64,000 nucleotides of DNA from Burkholderia sp. Nafp2/4-1b (GTDB lineage Bacteria; Pseudomonadota; Gammaproteobacteria; Burkholderiales; Burkholderiaceae): NCBI RefSeq assembly GCF_003635165.1, contig NZ_ML058616.1, positions 248,001 to 312,000 on the forward strand, in the 5' to 3' direction. Under the pieces are notes generated by a model. It ran no database searches, was not told where the DNA came from, and saw nothing but the letters and a program-made list of their open reading frames with translations. Of the stretch, positions 51,762 through 60,526 are shown piece by piece. Positions within the stretch are counted from its first letter, which is position 1. Each line of letters begins with the position of its first letter. The translations under genes were made by a program, and so were the position numbers.

Positions 51762-52742
51762 TCAGAACCCGATCGGCCGGCGCTTCGCCGCGCCCTCGTC
51801 GGAGCGGATGTCGGACGGAGCGATCACGTCGCGGCCGTCGAGCCGCGCGGCGCCGAACGCATGCAGCAGCGCGCGACGCATCGTGCGCGGCGGCGTCGCG
51901 GCCAGCACGTCGAGCGCGTCGTCGTCGAGCGTCGTCGGGAAGCGCCGGCCCCACGCGTGCGACGTGCGGATCTCGTCGTAGATCGTCTGCGCGATCCGCC
52001 GCGCGCCGGCGGCATCCGGCGGCGCGATCTCGTACACGTTCATCCGGTTGAGCAGCGGCTCCGGAATCGCCTGCGCGTCGTTCGCGGTCGCGATCCAGAT
52101 CACGTTGCCCGCGTCGATCGGCACCTCGGCGAATTCGTCGACGAACGCGCGCGCGGTGTCGTGCTCGAGCAGTGCGTACAGCGCGCCGAGCGGATCGTAT
52201 TGCGCGTCGCTGCCGGCCTTGTCGATCTCGTCGACCGCGATCACCGGGTTCGCGTAGCTGCCGTTCACGAGCGCGTCGAACACCTTGCCGGGCTTCGCGT
52301 TCTTCCATTGCGACGACGCGCCCGACAGGATCCAGCCGGCCGTCAGCGAACTCATCGGCACGTAGTGATACGCAGTGCCGAGCAGCTGCGCGAGCGCCTT
52401 CGCGAAATGCGTCTTGCCGATGCCGGGCGGCCCGAGCAGCAGGATCGGCATCAGTTCGAGCCGGTCCTCCGTCTCGAGGCACAGCGCGACCTGCTTGCGC
52501 ACGTCGTCGAGCGGCTCGGTGAAATTCGGCAACGCGTCGCCGAGCTCGTCGAACGACGGCATCCGGTTCGGCTTCACGCAAAAGCGCAGATTGCCGGTCT
52601 TGAGCATCCGCTCGTAGGTGGCGCGCAGTGCGTCGCTCGCGCTCTCGTTCAGATCGTTCAGTGCCGTCTCGACCTGCTCGAGGTCGTACACCATGCTGAA
52701 GGACGCCACCGCCAGTTCCTGTTTCACCATCGCCGTCGTCAT
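51762..52742 (-). CDS. Lon-type AAA+ ATPase without protease domain
   Basis: A 326-residue AAA+ protein. Walker A GPPGIGKT (104-111), Walker B VIAVDEID (167-174), sensor ATAN (218-221). The sequence NPVIAVDEIDKAGSDAQYDPLGALYALLE closely follows the Lon ATPase module. No Lon N-terminal substrate domain and no Ser-Lys protease domain are present: the protein ends shortly after the lid. Residues 1-90 are a short helical N-terminal part. ATG 52742 or 52730 are both possible. Role unknown, perhaps a remodelling chaperone. Confidence 0.82.
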   Translation of the reverse strand: MTTAMVKQELAVASFSMVYDLEQVETALNDLNESASDALRATYERMLKTGNLRFCVKPNRMPSFDELGDALPNFTEPLDDVRKQVALCLETEDRLELMPILLLGPPGIGKTHFAKALAQLLGTAYHYVPMSSLTAGWILSGASSQWKNAKPGKVFDALVNGSYANPVIAVDEIDKAGSDAQYDPLGALYALLEHDTARAFVDEFAEVPIDAGNVIWIATANDAQAIPEPLLNRMNVYEIAPPDAAGARRIAQTIYDEIRTSHAWGRRFPTTLDDDALDVLAATPPRTMRRALLHAFGAARLDGRDVIAPSDIRSDEGAAKRRPIGF

Positions 52743-53056
52743 ACCAACCTCGCTGCTGCTGCCGTTACACGATCCGCACACCCATCAGACCCTTACGATT
52801 TTCAGTGTACCGATCCCGCATCGGTGCGCAAGCAAGCAGCCACCGCGGTGTGCTGCTAACACCGCACGCGCACTGCAAGCGTCGCCGCGTTCACGCGCTG
52901 TTTCGCTTGAAAACGCGCCGCGCGCACCTACCTTTCGATCAGGACCGGAACATGCTGCGAACCCGCGGCGACGCGTCCGGTCACATCACCATCCAAATCG
53001 ATCGGGCGTAAGATGTGCGTCCGTTCCCCGCTACCCCGCGTTTCCGGAGAAGTTTC
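52743..53056. other. 314-bp divergent region, AAA ATPase / secreted protein
   Basis: No gene or clear regulatory element is supported. Promoters for both flanking genes must lie here; GGAGAA at about 53045 serves the + strand gene. Confidence 0.4.
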
Positions 53057-53545
53057 ATGCTGAAACACGGCCTGGCCGTCCTGCTCGCGAGCGTCGCGCT
53101 CGCGGCCCATGCGCAGAGCCCCGCACCGGCCGGCGTCGCATGGGAAATCCAGGTGGTGCGCGACGGTCAGACGATCGACACGTTCCAGCAGCGCACCACG
53201 GTCGGACAAACCCGCACCGACACCCATCGCTATCCGTCCGCCGTGCCGGTCGGCTGCGGCAACGCCGCACGCGTCGTGCCGACCGAGCGCTCACGCTCGG
53301 TCACGGTCGCACCGCTGACCGTCGACGATGCCGCGCATGCGGTATCGCTCGCGCTCGACGTGCAGGAAACCCTCGACGACGAAACCGCGACGCGCGGCGA
53401 TCCATGCCTGCCCGCGTCGCCGCGGCAGATCGTCGCGAGCCATCCGGGGCTGTCGGTCGGCAGCGATGCATGGACCGACTGGACGATCGTCGAGCAGCAT
53501 CCGCATCTCGTCTACCGCGTGCGTGCGCACGTCGCAAAGGACTGA
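53057..53545 (+). CDS. Secreted hypothetical protein
   Basis: A 162-residue protein of unknown function. Signal peptide MLKHGLAVLLASVALAAHAQ with cleavage after AHA. The mature part has two Cys (PVGCGN and GDPCLP) and beta-rich sequence with WEIQVVRDG at the start and a W-x-D-W pair (DAWTDWTIV) near the C-terminus. It lies 5 bp before the phosphohydrolase gene, so the two probably form an operon. I do not recognise its family. Confidence 0.75.
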   Translation: MLKHGLAVLLASVALAAHAQSPAPAGVAWEIQVVRDGQTIDTFQQRTTVGQTRTDTHRYPSAVPVGCGNAARVVPTERSRSVTVAPLTVDDAAHAVSLALDVQETLDDETATRGDPCLPASPRQIVASHPGLSVGSDAWTDWTIVEQHPHLVYRVRAHVAKD

Positions 53546-53550
53546 CCGCC

Positions 53551-54381
53551 ATGTCCGCCGACGCCCTGTCCTTGCCGTTCGCCGAACCGCACGCCGCGCC
53601 CGACGAAATCACCGCGGTCAGCTGGAACCTGCACAAGGGCCGCTCGCCGCTCGGCTTCACCGCGTGGAACGCGATGCGCAACTGGATGCAATCGACGCAC
53701 GCGGACGTGTATTTTCTGCAGGAAGCGATGGCGCGCCGCATGCCGCGCCCGCTGCTCGCCGCCGGCTTCGGCGCGCCGATCGACGACACCGTCGACGACG
53801 TGTGGCACTGCCAGGCCACCGAGATCGCGCAAGCGCTCGACTGGCAGATCGCGCTCGGGCCGAACGTGTTCAAGCCGTCGTGGCGCCATGGCAATGCAAT
53901 CCTGTCGCCACACCCGCTAGACCTCGGCGGCCGCTGGGACATCTCCGCGCACCGCTTCGAGCGGCGCGGGCTGCTGGTCGCGCGGGCGACGCTCGCCGGC
54001 GCGCGCCCCGTCACGCTGTTGTGCGCGCACCTTGCGCTCACGCGCGCCGCACGGCTGCGCCAGATGCACTGGATCGCGCACTGGATCGTGCGCAACGCAG
54101 GCGACGATCCGCTCGTGCTCGCCGGCGACTTCAACGACTGGCGCAACGATTCGGTCGCGCTGTTCGGCGAGATCGGGATGTCCGAGGTCGCGACGCTGCT
54201 CGGCCAGTCGGGCCGCACGTTCCCCGCGTTCTCGCCGGCGCTCGCGCTCGACAAGATGTTCGTGCGCGGCCTGACGCCGCTCGAATGGCAGGCGCCGTCC
54301 GGCGAAACCGCGTGGCTGTCGGATCACCTGCCGTACATCGCGCGGCTGCGCCTCGATCCGCAGCAGGCCGCCGCGCGGTGA
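53551..54381 (+). CDS. Endonuclease/exonuclease/phosphatase (EEP) family protein
   Basis: A 276-residue metal-dependent phosphohydrolase. EEP motifs in order: AVSWNLHKG (Asn near 26), DVYFLQEAM (metal Glu), LLCAHLALTRAARLRQ, LVLAGDFNDWRN (Asp/Asn pair), and SDHLPYIARL with the catalytic His near the end. Substrate unknown; family members cut DNA, phosphoinositides or sphingomyelin. No signal peptide. Co-transcribed with the secreted protein gene. Confidence 0.88.
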   Translation: MSADALSLPFAEPHAAPDEITAVSWNLHKGRSPLGFTAWNAMRNWMQSTHADVYFLQEAMARRMPRPLLAAGFGAPIDDTVDDVWHCQATEIAQALDWQIALGPNVFKPSWRHGNAILSPHPLDLGGRWDISAHRFERRGLLVARATLAGARPVTLLCAHLALTRAARLRQMHWIAHWIVRNAGDDPLVLAGDFNDWRNDSVALFGEIGMSEVATLLGQSGRTFPAFSPALALDKMFVRGLTPLEWQAPSGETAWLSDHLPYIARLRLDPQQAAAR

Positions 54382-54707
54382 GCGCACGGCACGGCGACCA
54401 TCGCATGCGGCGCCCGCTCGCGCGCGGTGCGGCGCCGCGCTCGTCGGTCCCGGCGGTACGCGCACGTCGGCCGCTCAGTGAAAGCTCGTTGAAATAATTC
54501 GTTGCGCCAAATCCGCGCGGCGGCGCGGGTCAAGCCCGCATCTGCCCCAAGCAGGGTAAAATAACGAGTTCCTCAATCGTCTGTCATCGAGAAGGCGCGT
54601 GTCCGACGCGCCGGCCGGCCGATCCGCGATCGGGCCGACGCACTCGGTTTTTTGCCCGTTTTTGGGCCCGTTACACGCGTTCACTACGCGCGTCCGTTTT
54701 CAAAGCC
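54382..54707. other. 326-bp region upstream of fpr
   Basis: No gene is supported. GTAAAATAAC near 54555 could be a -10 region. The imperfect palindrome GGCCGATCC..GATCGGGCC at about 54616-54640 may fold in the fpr leader. Confidence 0.4.
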
Positions 54708-55478
54708 ATGAGCAAATACGACACCGCCACCGTCCAATCCGTCCACCACTGGACCGACACGCTGTTCAGCTTCACCTGCACCCGTGAACCGAGCCTGCGC
54801 TTCAACAACGGCGAATTCACGATGGTCGGCCTCGAGGTCGACGGCAAGCCGCTCGCGCGCGCCTACTCGATCGTCAGCCCGAACTACGAAGAGCACCTCG
54901 AATTCTTCAGCATCAAGGTTCAGAACGGCCCGCTGACGTCGCGCCTGCAGCACCTGAAGGTGGGCGACTCGGTGCTGATCGGCAAGAAGCCGACCGGCAC
55001 GCTGGTCGCCGACAACCTGCTGCCCGGCAAGACGCTGTGGATGCTGTCGACCGGCACCGGCCTCGCGCCGTTCATGTCGATCATCCGCGACCCGGACATC
55101 TACGAACGCTTCGACAAGGTCATCCTGACGCACACCTGCCGCCTGAAGGGCGAGCTCGCGTACATGGACTACATCAAGCACGACCTGCCGGGCCACGAAT
55201 ACCTCGGCGACATCATCAAGGAAAAGCTCGTCTACTACCCGACGGTCACGCGCGAAGCGTTCGACAACGAGGGCCGGATCACCGACCTGATCGCGACGGG
55301 CAAGCTGTTCACCGACCTCGGCGTGCCGGCGTTCTCGCCGGAAAACGACCGCGTGATGCTGTGCGGCAGCACCGCGATGCTGAAGGACACGACCGAGCTG
55401 CTGAAGCAGGCCGGGCTGGTCGAAGGCAAGAACAGCGCACCGGGTCACTACGTGATCGAGCGCGCGTTCGTGGACTGA
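54708..55478 (+). CDS. fpr: Ferredoxin/flavodoxin-NADP+ reductase
   Basis: A 256-residue flavoprotein that passes electrons between NADPH and ferredoxin or flavodoxin. FAD motif RAYS at 51-54; NADP motif LSTGTGLAPFMSII; NADP-ribose loop MLCGSTAMLKD; C-terminus ERAFVD as in bacterial subclass I/II Fpr. In relatives it helps iron-sulfur repair and oxidative-stress defence. A strong terminator follows. Confidence 0.92.
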   Translation: MSKYDTATVQSVHHWTDTLFSFTCTREPSLRFNNGEFTMVGLEVDGKPLARAYSIVSPNYEEHLEFFSIKVQNGPLTSRLQHLKVGDSVLIGKKPTGTLVADNLLPGKTLWMLSTGTGLAPFMSIIRDPDIYERFDKVILTHTCRLKGELAYMDYIKHDLPGHEYLGDIIKEKLVYYPTVTREAFDNEGRITDLIATGKLFTDLGVPAFSPENDRVMLCGSTAMLKDTTELLKQAGLVEGKNSAPGHYVIERAFVD

Positions 55479-55506
55479 TCGATCCCCGAATTTGTCCCGC
55501 GTCAAG

Positions 55507-55534
55507 AACCGGAGCGAAAGCTCCGGTTTTTTTT
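55507..55534 (+). terminator. Rho-independent terminator after fpr
   Basis: AACCGGAGC (55507-55515), GAAA loop, GCTCCGGTT (55520-55528), then a run of T to 55534. It begins 28 bp after the fpr stop. Confidence 0.92.
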
Positions 55535-55768
55535 CGTCCCTACTTGGCGAATTCGTAACAAACGGCGACCATGTCATCTCAAATAGTTACATTTGGATAC
55601 GGGCGCCCCAAGTATTTTCGTGTCGGTGTTTTTCCTACAACATCTTCGATCCGATTATTCACATTTACCCTTAAATGCACGCCCAGCATGACTTTTTCCA
55701 AATTTTTGAGATATGATTCGCCCCGCGTGGTCGCCGATCCGGCGACCATTGGAGGGTCGGACACAAAC

Positions 55769-55783
55769 GTTACAAGATGTAAC
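55769..55783. promoter_or_regulatory. Palindrome GTTACA-N3-TGTAAC with nearby GTTAC copies
   Basis: Perfect 6-bp arms; another GTTAC starts at 55788. Repeated half-sites in AT-rich DNA suggest an operator controlling the kinase-regulator pair. Confidence 0.5.
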
Positions 55784-55893
55784 TTTTGTTACCTCGACAT
55801 GAGGCGATTCTCTGGCGGCGGCCTTCATCGAAACAGCGGCCGCTCCACAGAGCCAGCCGGTGTCTGAACCGCTTTCTGACAGCAGGGAGAGTC

Positions 55894-56709
55894 ATGGATA
55901 CGTCGCTCAACGCGCCCCCGGGCGCCCACGCCCCGTTCCCGTCGCGGCAGCTCGTGCACAGCTGCGCCGCGTCTGCACCGATGGCCGACGCCCTGCCCAA
56001 ACGCGACGCATCCGCTGCCCGGATCGCGGCGCTGTCCACTGAATTGATGGTCGCCGACGAAGCGGCCCGCCGCCATCTGGCCGGCGAGCTGCATGACGGG
56101 CTCGGCGCCGAACTCACCGCCGCACGTTTCGCGCTCGCAAACGTTCAAACCTGGTTGCCGGCCGACGCGCCGGAGGGCTGCCTGCGGGCAATCGAGCTCG
56201 CGCAGCTGGCGCTCGACGCCGCGACCGACGCGAACCGCCGGCTGATCGACGAGCGCGACACGCCGGCGCTCGACGGCGGCGTCGTTGGCGCGCTGTCGTC
56301 GTGGGTCGACAGCCATGCGGCCCGCACCGGCCTGCGCACGAGCTTCGTCTGCGCGGCCGACGCACGGCTCACGCAACTGGCCGGCGCCAGCGCGCTCGCG
56401 GTCTTCCGCGTCGCGCAGGAGGCGCTGTCGAACGTCGCGAAGCATGCGCGCGCGACGTCCGTCGACGTGCGGATCGACACGGACGGCTCGCATCTGTCCG
56501 TGATCGTCGCCGACGATGGGACCGGTTTCTCGCGCAGCCGGCGCGCGGGCTACGGCCTCGCCGGCATGCGCGCGCGCTGCGAGGCGTTCGGCGGCAGCTT
56601 CGACGCGAGCGCGCCGGCATCGGGCCGCGGCACGCGCGTCGTCGCGCGCTTTGCGTGGGATTCGCTGTTTGCGGTGCCGGCCGCCGCGCGCCGCGCGTCG
56701 CATTCGTGA
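55894..56709 (+). CDS. Cytoplasmic sensor histidine kinase (NarX/DegS-type, HisKA_3)
   Basis: A 271-residue kinase. The phospho-acceptor is H67 in RRHLAGELHDGLGAELTAARF (HisKA_3). ATP-binding domain: VAQEALSNVAKHARATSVDV (N-box) and ADDGTGF / GYGLAGMRAR (G-boxes). No transmembrane segment or recognised sensor domain is present before the kinase core; the first 45 residues are low-complexity. It probably works with the regulator 7 bp downstream. ATG 55894 follows GGGAGAG. Confidence 0.88.
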   Translation: MDTSLNAPPGAHAPFPSRQLVHSCAASAPMADALPKRDASAARIAALSTELMVADEAARRHLAGELHDGLGAELTAARFALANVQTWLPADAPEGCLRAIELAQLALDAATDANRRLIDERDTPALDGGVVGALSSWVDSHAARTGLRTSFVCAADARLTQLAGASALAVFRVAQEALSNVAKHARATSVDVRIDTDGSHLSVIVADDGTGFSRSRRAGYGLAGMRARCEAFGGSFDASAPASGRGTRVVARFAWDSLFAVPAAARRASHS

Positions 56710-56716
56710 GGTCGTC

Positions 56717-57373
56717 ATGAGCCTGAACATCCTGCTCGTGGACGATCACGCGATCGTCCGGCAAGGGATCCGCCACCTGCTGATCGACCGCTGCGTCGCG
56801 CGCGAAGTGACCGAAGCCGAGACCGGCGCCGACGCGGTGGCCGCCGTCGACCGCCAGACCTTCGACGTGATCCTGCTCGACATCTCGCTGCCGGACACGA
56901 ACGGCATCGAGCTGCTCAAGCGCATCAAGCGCAAGCTGCCCGCGACGCCGGTGCTGATGTTCTCGATGTACCGCGAGGACCAGTACGCGGTGCGCGCGCT
57001 GAAGGCCGGCGCGGCCGGCTACCTGTCGAAGACGGTGAACGCCGCGCAGATGATCGGCGCGATCCAGCAGGTCGCGGCCGGCCGCAAGTACGTGAGCCCG
57101 GCGATGGCCGAGGCGCTCGCCGAATACGTATCGTTCGAGAACGAACCGCTGCCGCACGAGAAGCTGTCCGACCGCGAATACCAGACGCTCTGCATGCTCG
57201 CGTCGGGCAAGCGCCTGACCGATATCGCGAACACGCTGTCGCTGTCGGTGAAGACGGTCAGCGTGTACCGGTCGCGCCTGCTCGAGAAGATGCGGCTGTC
57301 GAACAACGCCGAGCTGACGTTCTACGTGATGAGCAACCGGCTCGTCGACATGGCGCCCGCGTCGGGCGCCTGA
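56717..57373 (+). CDS. NarL/FixJ-family response regulator
   Basis: A 218-residue regulator. Receiver domain: acidic D9/D10 (LVDDH), phosphorylation site D55 (VILLDISLPD), K105 (YLSKT). LuxR-type helix-turn-helix at about 148-205: LSDREYQTLCMLASGKRLTDIANTLSLSVKTVSVYRSRLLEKM. It is the partner of the upstream kinase. Targets unknown. Confidence 0.92.
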   Translation: MSLNILLVDDHAIVRQGIRHLLIDRCVAREVTEAETGADAVAAVDRQTFDVILLDISLPDTNGIELLKRIKRKLPATPVLMFSMYREDQYAVRALKAGAAGYLSKTVNAAQMIGAIQQVAAGRKYVSPAMAEALAEYVSFENEPLPHEKLSDREYQTLCMLASGKRLTDIANTLSLSVKTVSVYRSRLLEKMRLSNNAELTFYVMSNRLVDMAPASGA

Positions 57374-57568
57374 CGCGCGCGAATCCGCCGGAATCGCGCG
57401 CTGCGCCCGCCGGCCGCCGCCCGGCCGCGCGCAAGCGCTTGTTTTACCTGACGATTCCGCGGCGCACCGCTGCGCCGCAGCGGGTCTTCCGAGCCAAATC
57501 AGCTAAAATTGCGGGTTTTCACTCACTCGGCGGCGCTGCACTCGCGCGCGCCGGAGACTTCATCCGCA

Positions 57569-58975
57569 ATGTCCCTCTTCCGCAAGAAAAACGTCGATCG
57601 CATGATCGCCGGTGCGCATGGCGCCGGGCTCAAGAAAGCGCTCGGCGCAATCGACCTCACCTTCCTCGGCATCGGCGCGATCATCGGCACCGGTATCTTC
57701 GTGCTGACCGGCACGGGCGCCGTGCAGGCCGGCCCGGCGCTGATGCTCTCGTTCGTGATCGCCGCGATCGCGTGCGGCCTGGCCGCGCTGTCGTACGCCG
57801 AGTTCGCGTCGACGATTCCGGTCGCGGGCTCGATCTATACGTATTCGTACGCGACGCTCGGCGAGCTCGTCGCGTGGATCATCGGCTGGGACCTGATGCT
57901 CGAGTACGGCCTCGCGTCGTCGGCCGTGTCGGTCGGCTGGTCGGGCTACCTGCAGTCGCTGCTGCAGGGCTTCGGACTCACGCTGCCGACGGTGCTAACC
58001 GCCGCGCCCGGCGCGATTCCGGGCGTCACCACGCTGTTCAACCTGCCCGCGTTCCTCGTGATGCTGGTGATCACGACGCTGCTGTCGATCGGCATCCGCG
58101 AGTCGACCCGCATCAACAACATCATGGTGTTCATCAAGGTGTCGGTGGTGCTGCTCGTGATCGCGGTCGGTGTGTTCCACGTCACGCCGGCGAACTGGAA
58201 GCCGTTCATGCCGCACGGCTGGAACGGCGTGTTTGGAGCTGCGGCCGTGATGTTCTTCGCGTTCATCGGCTTCGATGCGGTGTCGTCGGCGGCCGAGGAA
58301 GTGAAGAATCCGAAGCGCGACCTGCCGATCGGCATCATCGCGTCGCTCGCGGTGTGCGCGGTGCTGTACGTGACGGTCGCGGCAGTTGCGACCGGCATCG
58401 TGCCGGCGGCCCAGTACGCGAACGTGTCGCATCCGATCTCGTATGCGCTGCAGATCGCCGGCGAGAAGTGGGTCGCGGGCTTTATCGATCTCGGCGCGGT
58501 GCTCGGCATGCTGACCGTGATCCTCGTGATGAGCTACGGCCAGACGCGCATCATCTTCGCGATGTCGCGCGACGGGCTGCTGCCAGCCGCGCTGTCGCGC
58601 GTGCATCCGCGCTACGCGACGCCGTTCCTGACGACCTGGCTCGTCGGCCTTTTCTTCGGGCTGATCGCCGCGCTCGTGCCGCTCAACGTGCTCGCCGAGC
58701 TGATCAACATCGGCACGCTCGCCGCGTTTTCGATGGTGTCGATCGCCGTGCTGGTGCTGCGCCGCACGCACCCCGAACTGCCGCGCGCGTTCCGTTGCCC
58801 GGGCGTGCCGGTGGTACCGATCCTCGCGGTCGGCGCGTGCCTGTTCCTGATGCTGAACCTGCAGCCCGTCACGTGGGCCGCGTTCGGCATCTGGCTCGTG
58901 ATCGGCCTCGTGATCTATTTCCTGTACTCGCGGCGCCACTCGAAGCTCGCCCACGGTCGGCACGACGCGCACTGA
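57569..58975 (+). CDS. Amino-acid permease, APC family (cationic amino acid type)
   Basis: A 468-residue inner-membrane transporter with 12 or more helices. FLGIGAIIGTGIFVLTG is the APC helix 1 motif; FAFIGFDAVSSAAEEVKNPKRDLPIGI is the CAT-type helix 6 region; RIIFAMSRDGLLP marks loop 8. It resembles YfnA-like permeases. ATG 57569 is preceded by CGGAGAC. Stands alone. Confidence 0.9.
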   Translation: MSLFRKKNVDRMIAGAHGAGLKKALGAIDLTFLGIGAIIGTGIFVLTGTGAVQAGPALMLSFVIAAIACGLAALSYAEFASTIPVAGSIYTYSYATLGELVAWIIGWDLMLEYGLASSAVSVGWSGYLQSLLQGFGLTLPTVLTAAPGAIPGVTTLFNLPAFLVMLVITTLLSIGIRESTRINNIMVFIKVSVVLLVIAVGVFHVTPANWKPFMPHGWNGVFGAAAVMFFAFIGFDAVSSAAEEVKNPKRDLPIGIIASLAVCAVLYVTVAAVATGIVPAAQYANVSHPISYALQIAGEKWVAGFIDLGAVLGMLTVILVMSYGQTRIIFAMSRDGLLPAALSRVHPRYATPFLTTWLVGLFFGLIAALVPLNVLAELINIGTLAAFSMVSIAVLVLRRTHPELPRAFRCPGVPVVPILAVGACLFLMLNLQPVTWAAFGIWLVIGLVIYFLYSRRHSKLAHGRHDAH

Positions 58976-59342
58976 CCCGCATTGCCGCGCGCCCATGCCG
59001 CGCGGCGATGCGCTGCCGCACCGGGTCATGAGGCCCGTGCGGCTCGCTCCCTCCCCTCGCCGAACCCTCCGCCGCCGGGCATGCCCGGCGCGCCGTACCC
59101 GCGCGCCGGAGGCCCGATGCCCGATGCCCGGTGCCCGGCCAGGCCCGGCCCGGTCCGTGTCCGTGTCCGTGCCCGTGCCAAATGCCCGTGCCATGCCCGA
59201 TGCCCGATCGTCGCGAAGTCTTGCCTGATCGTCCGGATTTGCGCATACGCCCCGCACGCTGCCTGCACGCGTGCGCCGGCCGGTTCATAATCGCGCCATC
59301 GAACGATGGTCCGCTCCGGCGGCCCTCCGGCAACAGGAATCC
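58976..59342. other. 367-bp region with degenerate short tandem repeats
   Basis: No gene is supported. It contains GCCCGAT/GCCCGGT heptamers from 59112 and GTCCGT hexamers at 59153-59176, followed by more GCCCGAT copies to about 59209. The xdhC-like gene begins after this. Confidence 0.5.
59112..59209. repeat. Degenerate 6-7-bp tandem repeats before xdhC
   Basis: GCCCGAT, GCCCGAT, GCCCGGT, GCCCGGC at 59112-59139; then GTCCGT three times and GCCCGT at 59153-59176; then ATGCCCG-type copies to 59209. Confidence 0.7.
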
Positions 59343-60371
59343 ATGATGGAAAGCGTCGATCTCGATGTACTGAAATCCAGCGCGCGCTGGCTCGACGAAG
59401 GGCGCCGCGTGCTGCTCGTGACGGTCGTGAAGACGTGGGGCTCGTCGCCGCGCCCCGAGGGCGCGATGCTCGCGGTGCGCGAAGACGGGCTGGTGGTCGG
59501 CTCCGTGTCCGGCGGCTGCATCGAGGACGACCTGATCGCCCGCGTGCATGCGAGCGGGATCGCGGCCGAAGCGCGCCCGGAAGCCGTCAAGTACGGCGTG
59601 ACGGCCGAGGAAGCGCACCGCTTCGGGCTGCCCTGCGGCGGCACGATTCAGCTCGTGCTGGAGCCGCTCACGCGCGACAGCGGGATCGCCGCGCTCTGTG
59701 CGGAAGTCGAAGCCGGCCGGCTCGTCACGCGCACGATGACGCTCGCGACCGGCCGCGCGTCGCTGTCGCCCGCGCAGGCGACCGACGGGCTCGCGTTCGA
59801 CGGCGAACGGCTCGTGACGATCCATGGGCCGCGCTACCGGATGCTCGTGATCGGCGCGGGTCAATTGTCGCGCTATCTGTGCCAGATCGCGGTCGGGCTC
59901 GACTACCAGGTGACGGTCTGCGATCCGCGCGAAGAGTACACGGATGCGTGGGACGTGCCGGGCACGCGCGTCGTGCACACGATGCCCGACGACACGGTGC
60001 TCGACATGAAGCTCGATGCCCGTTCGGCCGTAATCGCGCTCACGCACGACCCGAAGCTCGACGATCTCGCGCTGATGGAAGCGTTGAAGACACCCGCGTT
60101 CTACGTCGGGGCGCTGGGGTCGCGGCGCAACAACGCCGCGCGGCGCGAGCGGCTGCTCGAATTCGACCTGACGGACGCGGAACTGGCCCGGCTGCACGGG
60201 CCGGCCGGTATCTACATCGGCAGCCGCACGCCGCCGGAAATCGCGATCTCGATCCTGGCCGAGGTCACGGCCGCGAAGAACAACGTGTCGCTGCCGACGA
60301 TCCTGCAGGTCGAGGGCGCGAAGGCCGCGCGCGAGATCGCGGCGAACAACGGCGCGACCTGCGGGCTTTGA
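59343..60371 (+). CDS. XdhC family protein (molybdenum cofactor maturation)
   Basis: A 342-residue protein of the XdhC/CoxI family, which readies the sulfurated molybdenum cofactor for xanthine-dehydrogenase-type enzymes. VTVVKTWGSSPRPEGAMLAV, GSVSGGCIEDDL and GLPCGGTIQL are in the N-terminal XdhC domain; MLVIGAGQLSRYLCQIA is the Rossmann motif of the C-terminal domain. No xdhA or xdhB is adjacent, which is unusual. The stop codon lies inside the first copy of an octamer tandem array. Confidence 0.88.
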   Translation: MMESVDLDVLKSSARWLDEGRRVLLVTVVKTWGSSPRPEGAMLAVREDGLVVGSVSGGCIEDDLIARVHASGIAAEARPEAVKYGVTAEEAHRFGLPCGGTIQLVLEPLTRDSGIAALCAEVEAGRLVTRTMTLATGRASLSPAQATDGLAFDGERLVTIHGPRYRMLVIGAGQLSRYLCQIAVGLDYQVTVCDPREEYTDAWDVPGTRVVHTMPDDTVLDMKLDARSAVIALTHDPKLDDLALMEALKTPAFYVGALGSRRNNAARRERLLEFDLTDAELARLHGPAGIYIGSRTPPEIAISILAEVTAAKNNVSLPTILQVEGAKAAREIAANNGATCGL

Positions 60372-60443
60372 GGCTTTGAGGCTTTGAGGCTTTGAGGCTT
60401 TGAGACTCTGGGGCTCTGAGGCTCTGACGCTCTGAAGCCCTGA
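60364..60443. repeat. Ten-copy octamer tandem repeat at the xdhC 3-prime end
   Basis: Five perfect GGCTTTGA units (60364-60403), then GACTCTGG, GGCTCTGA, GGCTCTGA, CGCTCTGA and AGCCCTGA. The first unit holds the stop codon. Confidence 0.9.
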
Positions 60444-60526
60444 GACAGCCCCTCTCCGGCGCACGGCCGCGCCGGATCATCATCACGCGCCGCCGGCGGT
60501 TAAGCCGGCGCGCACCGGGCGAAACC

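Larger units (their letters stand above)
55479..55893. other. 415-bp AT-rich region upstream of the sensor kinase
   Basis: After the fpr terminator the DNA is unusually AT-rich to about 55800. It holds an 8-bp-arm inverted repeat (TGGTCGCC and GGCGACCA, 55728-55735 with 55741-55748), a perfect GTTACA-AGA-TGTAAC palindrome at 55769-55783, and further GTTAC/GTAAC copies at 55555, 55586 and 55788. No gene is convincing. Confidence 0.5.
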
